The notes under the pieces: model-generated | Database searches by the model: none | What the model was told of the DNA's origin: nothing | What the model saw: the letters and a program-made list of their open reading frames with translations, nothing else | Source: Chitinophagaceae bacterium | Lineage (GTDB): Bacteria > Bacteroidota > Bacteroidia > Chitinophagales > Chitinophagaceae | Assembly: GCA_016787085.1 (NCBI GenBank) | Contig: JAEUVJ010000023.1 | Coordinates: 124,001 to 188,000 of the forward strand | Direction: 5' to 3' | Length of the DNA: 64,000 nt | In this document: one piece after another, positions 28,155 to 37,900 of the stretch | Layout of the letters: every line of letters starts with the position of its first letter | Numbering within the stretch: position 1 is the stretch's first letter | Position numbers and translations under genes: made by a program

Positions 28155-29486
28155 TTAGTTGCTTGTGTTCAATTGAATGATGAATTGAGTGCCTTCATTT
28201 TCTTTGGTTTCAACTTTCAACTCGCCACCATGTGCTTTTACAATATCATAACTCAAGCTTAATCCCAATCCTGTACCCTGCCCGGTTGGTTTGGTAGTAA
28301 AGAAGGGTTGAAATATTTTATCCAATACTTTTGGCGGAATACCGTTGCCGTTGTCTTTTACAGAAATTAAAACCTTGTTACCTTCTTTCTTAGTGGTTAC
28401 TTCAACAAGTGGTTCATACATAATGTCACCCTGAGCCTGCCGTAGGGTTTTCTTTTCATTCACCACATAAAAAGCATTGGTAATTAAATTTAAAATCACA
28501 CGCCCGATATCCTGCGGAATGATATTGATGTTGCCAATGCTTTCATCAAAATCAGTTTTCATGGTAGCATTGAATGATTTGTCTTTTGCCCTTAATCCAT
28601 GATAGGCCAGTCGTAAGTATTCATCGGCCAGTGCATTGATATCTGTCAGTTCTTTTTGGCCGCTGCTGCTTCTCGAATGTTGTAGCATTCCTTTTACAAT
28701 AGCATCAGCTCTTTTGCCATGACTGATTATTTTTTGTTCATTCTCATCAATACTATCAGCAATTGATTTTGCTTCCTGCAAATTTCCTTTGTCAATTTCC
28801 TGTTTCATTTCTGCGATTAATTCTGAATTGACTTCAGAAAAATTATTGACGAAATTCAATGGATTTTGAATTTCATGGGCAATACCGGCTGTGAGTTCTC
28901 CCAACGAAGCCATTTTTTCGGATTGGATCAGTTGTGCCTGTGTCTCCTTAAGTTTCTGAATAGCCTCATTGAGTTCAGTATTTCTACGGCTAAGTTCACT
29001 GGTTCTTTCTGCAACCAGCTTTTCCAGCTCCTCTGCTTTCTTTCTCCATTCCTCTATACCTAATGAATCTGATTCACTTTCTACATTCTCTGGTTTTGAA
29101 GCATGAAAATGCAATACCTTCCACACGGCATTCAGAAATTTATACACAGTTGTAAACCGAAAAGTGATTTCCAGCACTTCATCATTTACATCCAGTAACA
29201 ATGTTATACTATCGACGATTATGGCATCATCAGAACCCGGGCTATAACTCCGATATAGTTCATTTTTCCGATAGCGCAAATTCATCCCCTCTGCCTGCTC
29301 TTTTTGTCGCCTGACCATGTCTCTTACATCTTGTATAGTAAAGTAAATCTCATCTTTAGCCGTACCGATAGCCATTATGTTCCTTGCTAATAAATTTTCC
29401 ATAAGATCCAGATCATTTACTCCACCAAACCCAAGATCATTCAGCAACGTATTCGCCTCATTTAATAAATGTTCCTTCTGATCCAT
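28155..29486 (-). CDS. Cytoplasmic histidine kinase with NTF2-like sensor
   Basis: A 443-aa soluble protein. Residues about 1-140 form an NTF2/SnoaL-like domain (LMENLLARNIMAIGTAKDEIYFT, ITFRFTTVYKFLNAVWKVLHFHASKPE), as in the N-terminus of the giant kinase of this array. A coiled coil leads to HisKA (GIAHEIQNPLNFVNNFSEVN) and the ATPase domain (GQGTGLGLSLSYDIVKAHGG). No membrane segment is present. The ATPase domain has a short palindromic insert (LRQAQGD; see 28,425-28,447). The gene lies 1 bp from the next kinase. Confidence 0.9.
   Translation of the reverse strand: MDQKEHLLNEANTLLNDLGFGGVNDLDLMENLLARNIMAIGTAKDEIYFTIQDVRDMVRRQKEQAEGMNLRYRKNELYRSYSPGSDDAIIVDSITLLLDVNDEVLEITFRFTTVYKFLNAVWKVLHFHASKPENVESESDSLGIEEWRKKAEELEKLVAERTSELSRRNTELNEAIQKLKETQAQLIQSEKMASLGELTAGIAHEIQNPLNFVNNFSEVNSELIAEMKQEIDKGNLQEAKSIADSIDENEQKIISHGKRADAIVKGMLQHSRSSSGQKELTDINALADEYLRLAYHGLRAKDKSFNATMKTDFDESIGNINIIPQDIGRVILNLITNAFYVVNEKKTLRQAQGDIMYEPLVEVTTKKEGNKVLISVKDNGNGIPPKVLDKIFQPFFTTKPTGQGTGLGLSLSYDIVKAHGGELKVETKENEGTQFIIQLNTSN
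28425..28447 (-). repeat. REP-like palindromic insert inside kinase gene
   Basis: The sense strand reads CCCTACGGCAGGCTCAGGG then TGACA, a variant of the dispersed CCTTCGACAGGCTCAGG palindrome. It codes for part of TLRQAQGD in a loop of the ATPase domain. Confidence 0.75.
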
Positions 29487-29496
29487 ATGTCTGTTT

Positions 29497-32400
29497 TTAG
29501 ATGTTAAGTTGAATTATGAATTCACTTCCTTCTCCTTCCTTTGTTTTCACTCGCAATTCACCACCATGTGCCTTTACAATATCATAGCTCAACGATAGAC
29601 CCAATCCCGTTCCCTGTCCCGTGGGTTTGGTGGTAAAGAAGGGCTGGAATATTTTATCCAAAACTTTTTGAGGAATGCCGTTGCCGTTATCAACAACTTT
29701 TATTTCCACCTTACCGTTCATTTTTTTTGTAGTAACTGAAACTGTTGGTTCATAACTGTCACCCTGAGCACTGAGCCTGTCGAAGTGCCGGAGGTTTTTC
29801 TTTTCATCAACAACATAAAAGGCATTTGTAATTAAATTCAGAATAACCCGTCCAATATCCTGCGGAATGATATTGATAGTGCCAATACTTTTATCAAAAT
29901 CCGTTTTCATGGCGGCATTAAACGATTTATCTTTTGCCCGAAGTCCATGATAGGCTAATCGTAGATACTCATCGCACAAAGCATTTATATCAGTGGGTTC
30001 TTTTTTACCGCTGCTGCTTCTTGAATGCTGCAGCATGCTTTTTACAATAGCATCAGCTCTTTTGCCGTGATGAATTATTTTTTCTTCATTATCCCTAATA
30101 TCTTTTGCAATGGCTTTGGCATCGGCATAATTGCCTTTTTCTATTTCTTCCTCCAGCTCAACTGTTAGTTCTTTATTTACTTCCGAAAAATTATTTACAA
30201 AATTCAAAGGGTTCTGTATTTCATGTGCAATACCTGCCGTGAGTTCTCCAAGGCTTGCCATTTTTTCTGATTGGATAAGCTGCTGTTGTGTTGTTTTTAA
30301 TTCATTATACGCTTTCTCTATTTCTTTTGCCTGTGCCAGCTCTTTTTGCTGTGCTCTTTCCCTTTCCCTTTTTAAAATATGATTTTTATAATACCTGAAG
30401 ACCAGATAGCCCGCAAGTATTGCCAGTAATGCATACAAAGTATAAGCCCACCATGTTTTCCACCAGGGTGGAGAAATAACAACAGACAGCTTTTTTTCTG
30501 TTACTGTCCCTTCGCTGTTGATGGCTCTTATACGAAGTGTATAACGACCGGGAGGAACATTAAAAAATGATGCTTTATGATCGGTTCCCAAATTATTCCA
30601 GCCATGATCAAAGTTTTCCAAAACGTACTGGTATTTGATTGCTTCCGAAGAATTGTAGTTGACAGCAATAAAATCAACAGAAAATGTATTTTGGTTATAC
30701 GCCAGATTTATTTTTTCTGTTATCCAAACAGGAACTGAAAGAATTCCGTCATTATCACCCGGAAAGATCTCTTTGCCCCTGACAATAAGTTGCGAAAAAT
30801 TCAATACCGGTGCCGGGTTGCTTACATTAATTTCTTCCGGCTTGAACATATAGTAACCTTCGGTGCCCCCGATAAACAAGCGACCATCTCTTGCCTTGTA
30901 GTTCGTCAGCCAGTTCCAGTTGGATGACAAAATACCATAGTCGGCATTGAACTTTTGAACCCGTTCCCGGCTGGAATCTATCTTGAGAATGGAATTAGCG
31001 GTGGATATCCAAAGATTATGCTGATCGTCTTCCAATATATTCAGTATCGTTTCTATTTCCCCCGAAAAAACGGATGAGTTAAATCCAACAAACTTATCTT
31101 TACTTTCATCATATTGAAACAATCCTACATCAGTGCCTGCCCATAATGCTCCTTTTGCATCACTCAAGACTGCTCTTACGCTATAACCTTTCAGATAATG
31201 CCTGAAAGAATTGCTATCGCTGATGAACTTATCCACTCCGCCAACATTGGCAAACCAAAGATTGTTCTTTTTATCCCTGGCTATACTATACACCGTAGTG
31301 CCGCTGATACCTTTTTCATCTTCTTTGTTAAAACGCCATACATTGAAACTGTAGTCAGATCTATCTACTCTTGCCAAACCAATTTCACCACCCAACCACA
31401 AGTAGCGGTTGTTCTCAATAAAAATACAATGCAATGAGTCCATAGTACTGCCAGACTTTACATCCGCTGGTTTGATATGTGTAAATTTTCCAGTTAACGG
31501 ATCAAATAAGTCAAGTCCACCTTCATGTGTGGCGATGTATAGCTTGCCGTTTTCATCAACTTTGATATCTACAACAGTATTATTGTTTAGACTATTGGGA
31601 TTTTTGGGATTATGTGTCCACACCTTAAATGAATTTGCAGTAAGATCTTTACGGACTAAACCCGAGTCGGTACCAAACCACAGTATATTGCCATTAGGCT
31701 CAAGAGAAAATGCAGTCACGGCTTTCTTGTTTGGAAAGTAAGGAATCGTTTTTCTGCCATAAGAGATTGTGTAAATATTACCATCGGTGCCGGTGATCCA
31801 TGTTGAATGATCTGCTGCGACAAGAAAACGCATTGTCCCCGCATCTTTAAAACCTGCAAGTGTATCCTTTTCAAATGGAGAATTATTTTTTTTCTCTTTT
31901 GATAATCCGAAATGCCAGGTCTGTTTAGTTACAGGATCATACCAATTGACACCATTTGTAAATGATCCGATCCATAGCTTCCCTGCATGATCTTCCTGTA
32001 TAAAACTGATAGCATCTGTTGTATCAGCTTTACTGATGGGGGGTCTGCTCAATTTTCCCGGTTGAGACGGATCATACAAATGCCGTGTAAACTTCCCGGT
32101 TTCCCTGTCGAGTGTATGTAGCCCATTACCTGTAGTACCCACCCAAAAATTGCCCTGTCTATCTTCAAAAATTGCAGAAACATTTGGGTTGATCAAACTC
32201 CCGGGATCAAGAGAATCTGCTTTATAAAAAATTTGTTTGCCGGTAGATGGGTCAAAACGGAACAAACCCCCGGAACGATTTCGTACCCCGGTAATAATAT
32301 TACCAGAATTAAACCATATAAAACCTTTTTTGTCTTCATATACTTCATAAACATTGGGATCAATATCAGTTGGCTTATCATTTATTTTTTTGGCTATATG

Positions 32401-32895
32401 GATAAACTTCCCTGTTTTGGCATCAAAGTAAACCAGCCCTTTAGCGGTACCGATCCAGGGTTTCCCTGTATGGTCAATCATAATATTGAAAACAGTATCG
32501 GAAATGAGGCTATTAAAATCGGCTTTATTATTAGTGAAACGGGTAAAGGTGTTGGTAACAGGATCAAATCTGCTAAGACCTTTGTCAAAATGTGCCATCC
32601 AGATCTTGCCGGATGAATCTACCGCCAAAGAAATGATGAGATTACTGGCAGGAGAATTAGGTTTTTCCGGGTCGTGCCTGAAAGTTTTAAACTCTTTGCC
32701 ATCGTATCTTATCAATCCCTTTAAAAAACTGCTAAACCAGATATAGCCTTGCAGATCCTGCGTAAATCCGTAAGCCGGCCCATAGTGCTGTGTTTTTTCA
32801 CTGATATGCAAATTGAATTGCGGTTGTTGTGGAAATGCGTACTTGCTAATGCCTGCAACTATTAAAAGCAGCAATAAAAATATTTTCATACTCAA
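29497..32895 (-). CDS. Two-component propeller histidine kinase
   Basis: A 1132-aa protein: signal peptide (residues 1-22), about twelve to fourteen two-component propeller repeats in about residues 30-690 (GYIWFSSFLKGLIRYDG, GKPWIGTAKGLVYFD, GNFWVGTTGNGLHTLD), a Y_Y_Y domain (about 700-800, VNYNSSEAIKYQYVLENFDHGW), one membrane segment (about 812-832), a coiled coil, then HisKA and ATPase domains as in the other kinases of this array. The propeller reads a periplasmic signal, usually a glycan in related systems. Unlike hybrid versions it ends after the ATPase domain, without receiver or AraC domain. A REP-like insert (29,758-29,794) lies in the ATPase domain. It overlaps the upstream kinase gene by 4 bp. 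Confidence 0.92.
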   Translation of the reverse strand: MSMKIFLLLLLIVAGISKYAFPQQPQFNLHISEKTQHYGPAYGFTQDLQGYIWFSSFLKGLIRYDGKEFKTFRHDPEKPNSPASNLIISLAVDSSGKIWMAHFDKGLSRFDPVTNTFTRFTNNKADFNSLISDTVFNIMIDHTGKPWIGTAKGLVYFDAKTGKFIHIAKKINDKPTDIDPNVYEVYEDKKGFIWFNSGNIITGVRNRSGGLFRFDPSTGKQIFYKADSLDPGSLINPNVSAIFEDRQGNFWVGTTGNGLHTLDRETGKFTRHLYDPSQPGKLSRPPISKADTTDAISFIQEDHAGKLWIGSFTNGVNWYDPVTKQTWHFGLSKEKKNNSPFEKDTLAGFKDAGTMRFLVAADHSTWITGTDGNIYTISYGRKTIPYFPNKKAVTAFSLEPNGNILWFGTDSGLVRKDLTANSFKVWTHNPKNPNSLNNNTVVDIKVDENGKLYIATHEGGLDLFDPLTGKFTHIKPADVKSGSTMDSLHCIFIENNRYLWLGGEIGLARVDRSDYSFNVWRFNKEDEKGISGTTVYSIARDKKNNLWFANVGGVDKFISDSNSFRHYLKGYSVRAVLSDAKGALWAGTDVGLFQYDESKDKFVGFNSSVFSGEIETILNILEDDQHNLWISTANSILKIDSSRERVQKFNADYGILSSNWNWLTNYKARDGRLFIGGTEGYYMFKPEEINVSNPAPVLNFSQLIVRGKEIFPGDNDGILSVPVWITEKINLAYNQNTFSVDFIAVNYNSSEAIKYQYVLENFDHGWNNLGTDHKASFFNVPPGRYTLRIRAINSEGTVTEKKLSVVISPPWWKTWWAYTLYALLAILAGYLVFRYYKNHILKRERERAQQKELAQAKEIEKAYNELKTTQQQLIQSEKMASLGELTAGIAHEIQNPLNFVNNFSEVNKELTVELEEEIEKGNYADAKAIAKDIRDNEEKIIHHGKRADAIVKSMLQHSRSSSGKKEPTDINALCDEYLRLAYHGLRAKDKSFNAAMKTDFDKSIGTINIIPQDIGRVILNLITNAFYVVDEKKNLRHFDRLSAQGDSYEPTVSVTTKKMNGKVEIKVVDNGNGIPQKVLDKIFQPFFTTKPTGQGTGLGLSLSYDIVKAHGGELRVKTKEGEGSEFIIQLNI
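29758..29794 (-). repeat. REP-like palindromic insert inside kinase gene
   Basis: The sense strand reads CACTTCGACAGGCTCAG then TGCTCAGGGTGACA, coding for LRHFDRLSAQGDS in the same loop of the ATPase domain as the other inserts. Confidence 0.85.
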
Positions 32896-34967
32896 TTTTC
32901 TTTTGCAGGTAATTGAATGATAAACTCAGTTCCCTCATTTTCATTTGTATTAACTTTTATTTCACCGCCATGCGCCTTTACAATATCGTAACTCAAACTC
33001 AATCCCAGCCCGGTTCCCTGTCCGGTTGGTTTGGTAGTGAAGAAAGGCTGAAAGATTTTGTCTAATACTTTTTGAGGGATGCCACCCCCATTGTCAGCTA
33101 CTTTTATCGCAATACTCTGACCCCCTGAAGGGGGCTGAACCGAAGCTGTTGTGATGATAACAGTGGGGTCATAACCGGGAGTGGTCTGCTTGCTCTTTTC
33201 ATTCACTGCATAAAAAGCATTGGTAATTAAATTGAGTATTACCCTTCCTATATCCTGCGGAACAATATTGATGTTGCCAATGCTTTCATCAAAATCAGTT
33301 TTCATCGTTGCATTAAAGGATTTATCCTTTGCCCTTAAGCCATGATAGGCCAGCCGTAAGTATTCATCGGTCAGTGCATTAATGTCTGTTAACTCCTTTA
33401 CTCCGCTGCTGCTTCGGCTGTGCTGTAGCATGCCTTTTACAATTGCATCAGCCCGTTTACCATGGTGCAGGATCTTTTCCAGGTTTTGCTCAAGGTCTGT
33501 TGCAATGACTTTTACTTCTGCTGTATTTCCTTTATCAGCCTCGTCAACCATTTCCTTTATCAACTCAGTACTCACTTCCGAAAAATTATTGACGAAGTTC
33601 AAAGGGTTTTGGATTTCATGAGCAATGCCTGCGGTGAGTTCACCAAGACTAGCCATTTTTTCTGATTGGACGAGTTGTGATTGGGTGGCTTTCAGTTCCT
33701 GCAATGCATGGTCAGCTTTTTCCTTTTGCAAATCGGTTTCAGCTTTTTGCTTTTGCAACAAGTTGTAAGCTTTTTGTTTTTGCCGGTTATTGCGGTAAAT
33801 AAGCAACATGATTATTAAGGCTACAACTATCCCGGCAAATAAAACATACATTCTTCTTTTGTTTTCAAATGCGGTGCGTTCCTTTTCTTCATTTTGCAGC
33901 CGTAACTGTTCATCCAGTGTCAGCCTTTGAAAGTCAGCCAGCCTTTTTAATTTAGTAGCAGTTAAACTATCCTTAACTGTTATTGCAAGCTGCAGGTATT
34001 TATTTGTACTGTCGGTATTGTTTTGCAAAGAATAGGCTGTTGCCAGATTTTGGTAAGCTTTGCCTAGGTTAATTTCCACTGCAGAAAAAGTATTGGTAGC
34101 GCCTAATGATTTTACTACTGGAATATTTTTAACAGCATAGTAAAGTGCTGAATCCACGTTGTTTTTTAATTGGTAAAATGAGAAAAGGTTTTCATAAACA
34201 CTAGCCACTACAGTAAGATTACCTTCGGGTAATGCATAACCAAGTGATTTTTTAAAATAAGACAATGCCAGCGAATTCATTCCTTTTTTCAAATAAATGG
34301 CACCCATTGCATACCATATATTGGCCAGATATTTAGGAATATTGCCACGAATGCCATAAGCTTCTCCTTCCTTTGCATATATTAATGCAGAGTCGGGTTG
34401 ATTTAACAGTAAATAATTTGTGGCCAATACCATATCAGCGACTGTAACCCGGAAATCATTGCCGATTTCCAGCCCAATTCTTCTTCCTTCTTTAAAATAA
34501 TACAGGCTTTCAGAACTGCCTGTTTGCAATTTTAAATGGCCATACATGTGGTTGAGCATGGATAAAGCAATCTCCCGGCTTTTACCCGGTGTATTGAAAA
34601 GGGTAAGCTCCCAGGTTGTTGTGTTCTTACTTTTTACTACAATTTGTATTGCTTCTGTAAGGTTGGTTAATGCCTCACTAAAGCGGCCAAGGTAAATTTG
34701 CTGATAGGCTATTTGCCCTTGGGTATGGGCCTCTTCAATTGTACGGTTATACTTCCTCGCGATGGCATAGCGAAGCTGTGCGTAATGCAGTGCAGAGTCA
34801 CGGTTGGTTTCTTCATAAAAAGTATAGATAGCTCTTGAAGCTTTAAACTTCACAGAATCATCAACAGCTTCCTGAAAAGCTATTTTCAAACTGTCGGGCA
34901 GTATTTGCTGAGCCTTTACAGCAAAAGGCAGCGATGCAAACAAAGCTATGATGATAATGTATTTCAT
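32892..34967 (-). CDS. TPR-sensor histidine kinase
   Basis: A 691-aa protein with a signal peptide (MKYIIIIALFASLPFAVKAQ), a periplasmic TPR array (residues about 30-360), a membrane segment (MYVLFAGIVVALIIMLLIYR, about 374-393), a long coiled coil (QKAETDLQKEKADHALQEL), HisKA (GIAHEIQNPLNFVNNFSEVS) and ATPase domains (GQGTGLGLSLSYDIVKAHGG). It is similar in layout to the TPR kinase at 26,198 but its sensor sequence differs, so it likely reads another input. A different palindromic insert (33,117-33,136) codes for VQPPSGGQS in the ATPase domain. It is 3 bp from the giant kinase gene. Confidence 0.92.
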   Translation of the reverse strand: MKYIIIIALFASLPFAVKAQQILPDSLKIAFQEAVDDSVKFKASRAIYTFYEETNRDSALHYAQLRYAIARKYNRTIEEAHTQGQIAYQQIYLGRFSEALTNLTEAIQIVVKSKNTTTWELTLFNTPGKSREIALSMLNHMYGHLKLQTGSSESLYYFKEGRRIGLEIGNDFRVTVADMVLATNYLLLNQPDSALIYAKEGEAYGIRGNIPKYLANIWYAMGAIYLKKGMNSLALSYFKKSLGYALPEGNLTVVASVYENLFSFYQLKNNVDSALYYAVKNIPVVKSLGATNTFSAVEINLGKAYQNLATAYSLQNNTDSTNKYLQLAITVKDSLTATKLKRLADFQRLTLDEQLRLQNEEKERTAFENKRRMYVLFAGIVVALIIMLLIYRNNRQKQKAYNLLQKQKAETDLQKEKADHALQELKATQSQLVQSEKMASLGELTAGIAHEIQNPLNFVNNFSEVSTELIKEMVDEADKGNTAEVKVIATDLEQNLEKILHHGKRADAIVKGMLQHSRSSSGVKELTDINALTDEYLRLAYHGLRAKDKSFNATMKTDFDESIGNINIVPQDIGRVILNLITNAFYAVNEKSKQTTPGYDPTVIITTASVQPPSGGQSIAIKVADNGGGIPQKVLDKIFQPFFTTKPTGQGTGLGLSLSYDIVKAHGGEIKVNTNENEGTEFIIQLPAKEN
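33117..33136 (-). repeat. Palindromic CCCCCTTCAGGGGG-type insert inside kinase gene
   Basis: CAGCCCCCTTCAGGGGG on the sense strand resembles another dispersed palindrome common in Bacteroidota. It codes for QPPSGGQ in the ATPase domain, at the loop where the other kinases carry the REP-like insert. Confidence 0.7.
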
Positions 34968-34970
34968 TTG

Positions 34971-37900
34971 TTATGATACATATGGTAACTGGATGATAAA
35001 TTCTGTTCCGGTATTTTCTTGTGTAGTTACTTTTATTTCCCCGCCATGTGCTTTTACAATATCATAACTCAGTGATAGACCTAATCCGGTACCTTGTCCG
35101 GTGGGTTTAGTAGTAAAGAAGGGCTGAAAGATTTTATCCAATACTTTTTGCGGGATGCCATTGCCGTTATCTTTTACACTTACTAAAACCCAATCGCCAT
35201 TTCTTTGAGTGCTGACGGTAACAGTCGGCTCATAGCTGTCACCCTGAGCACTAAGCCCGTCGAAGTGCCGAAGGATTTTTTTTTCACTTACTGCATAGAA
35301 TGCATTATTGATCAAATTCAAAATAACCCTTCCAATATCCTGTGACATCACGTTTATCTTACCAACTGTTTCATCAAAACGGGTTTCAAATTTTGCATTA
35401 AAGCTTTTATCCTTTGCTCTCAGGCCATGATAAGCTAACCGTAAGTATTCATCAGCAAGGGCGTTTATATCTGTCAGTTCTTTTTGTCCGCTGCTGCTGC
35501 GGCTATGCTGTAACATGCCTTTTACAATGCCATCGGCTCTCTTGCCATGGTGGTTTATCTTTTCTAAATTCTGCCTTACGTCATCTGCAATTGTTTTTGC
35601 CTCCTCGTAATTCCCTTTCTCCACTTCCTCGAGCATTTCCTCCAGCAGTTCGTTGCTTACTTCACTAAAGTTGTTGACGAAGTTGAGCGGGTTTTGAATT
35701 TCATGGGCAATACCGGCAGTGAGCTCACCCAGCGAAGCCATTTTTTCAGACTGGATCAATTGCTTTTGTGTGGCTTGCAGTTCACTTAAGGTCAGTTCAA
35801 GCCTGTCTTTTTCCTGTTGCAGCTTCAAGGCTTGTTCTTCCGATTTTGCCACATCCATAAAGCGACGGTACGACAGTTCGAATACATTTCTGAATCGTTT
35901 CAGCACATTGAGTTGTTCAGCTGTAATATTATTGTACGCAGAAATACCCAGATGGCCTTCTCCAATTGAGTATAAACAAAATGAAACGGAACGGGCCTCC
36001 AGGAGCCGGCTGTTGATTTTTGCACCGGTGTCTTCCCGCCACTTCAGCCATTGCTCAAATTCTTTTCCGCCAAGCTCCCTTTGGTACAGGGCTTCACTGC
36101 TGCGTTCCAGTTCATCATACATCTGTTTTGTTATAGGTGGTGTATCGTACCGTGATTCCCTGAATACTTCTGAAGTATCGTCCGAATAAACACAAACAAG
36201 GTACATTTCATCACCTGTCATTTTTATAACAATCTGAGCATTGCGGATGTTGCTGATGCCAAGCCCCCGCAGTTCATTATATAATGATTCTGCTACCTGT
36301 ATCAGTTCTTCTGATTTGCGAATGCTCATCGCCACGGACCGCATCCGTTCCAGCGATGCTTCTATCACCGCTTCCCGGGCCTGTGCCTCCGCTACCTGCA
36401 GATCATTGAACCGTGTATAAGTAAGATTGAACACGGCAGCAAAGCGTTCTAATAATTGAATGGTTTCCTGTGGCTGTTCATCCGGCGAAGCCATACCAAT
36501 AAAACCATTTCCGAAATAAGCCAGATGCTGCACCCTTCTTTTTTGCTCCAGCCCTCCTTTAAAAGGAACACCAAGATGGGTGAGATGTTGAAAATAGTCC
36601 TTCAGCTCTTCGCCCTGCATGTCTATAATCAGCGAATGCTCTTTATGCTTCCACCCTTCAAACATTTTTTTGAAAGAGGTATTGTCATTCATGTTGGCGG
36701 TATAGGCCATGCTTACTTTGGAGCCGTCTTCATCTGTTATCCAGAATTCGGCTTCGCCGTTTATATCTTTTACAATATTTATATAAAGCCGGTTGGGTGC
36801 AATACCGAGCTCAATCAATTGTTTGAACATAACGGCGGAAGTTTCTGCCAGCTCATCACTTTTGTGCATTGCCAGTGTACGGCTTCTTACTCTTTCCAAT
36901 GCAGCTTCTATCTTTGCTTCTCTTGCCTGCGCTTCTGCTTTCTGCAGATCCAGAAAACGGGTATAGGTTTGCTGGAATACTTTTCCGAAACGCATCAGCG
37001 TAGCGTTCTCTTCATCTGTATAAGGATTGCCTGCAAAGTTCTCGATATACAGGCCAACATTCTCTAACAATACAGTGGATATGGCAAGACCGGGGCAACT
37101 GAAGTAATATTTCTTTGCTTCGCCCGGTACAGGGAATAATTTAAAGAGGTCATTGTAAAACTTATTTTTCTCCTCAAAAGAAAGATGGTTTACAAAAAAT
37201 TCCAGCTTTTTTTCTTTTGCTTGTCTAAAACTATTCCAGTGCGGTGAATCAAAATAGGGAATGGTTATTTGAGAGGGAACCTCATGCTGGTCAGCCAGCC
37301 AGATTAGCATATCATCCTTTTCTTTGTAATCAATGATAAAACCGGCATGCTCTACAGGGATTTTTAAATAAGCGAACTGTTCGTAAACCACCTTAATGAT
37401 GTCTTTTAGCTCCTCGCTTTTTTGCATGCCCATGGTCCGGCTGCGCACTCTTTCCAATGCCGTTTCTATTTTTGCTTCTTTGGCCCGGGCTTCTGCTTTT
37501 TGCAGATCGAGGAAACGGGTGTAGGTCTGTTGAAACACTTTGGCAAAGCGTAACATAATATCTGTTTGTTCCACAGATAATTTTGCACCGCCGACTATCA
37601 ATACATACCCTTCCTTAAAATAGAAATTGTGCAGAAACAATCTCGCCGGCGAAATGGCAATCAGTTGTGCCGCATTCAGCGGAAAATTAGTACTGCGTTC
37701 TGCAATAAAAGTCTGGTGTTTGATGGTTTCTTTTTCATCCATTTCAACCATAAAAAAAGGATTACCCTTTTTCCAGTTCTCCACCACCTGTTGCATATGA
37801 ATGGTTTCATTATGCGGAATGATAACAGGCACCGGCATTATTTTTTTTGTAGATGGATCAGGTGTGTAATTCAACCCGTTTTTTTCCTCTTTATCTAGTA

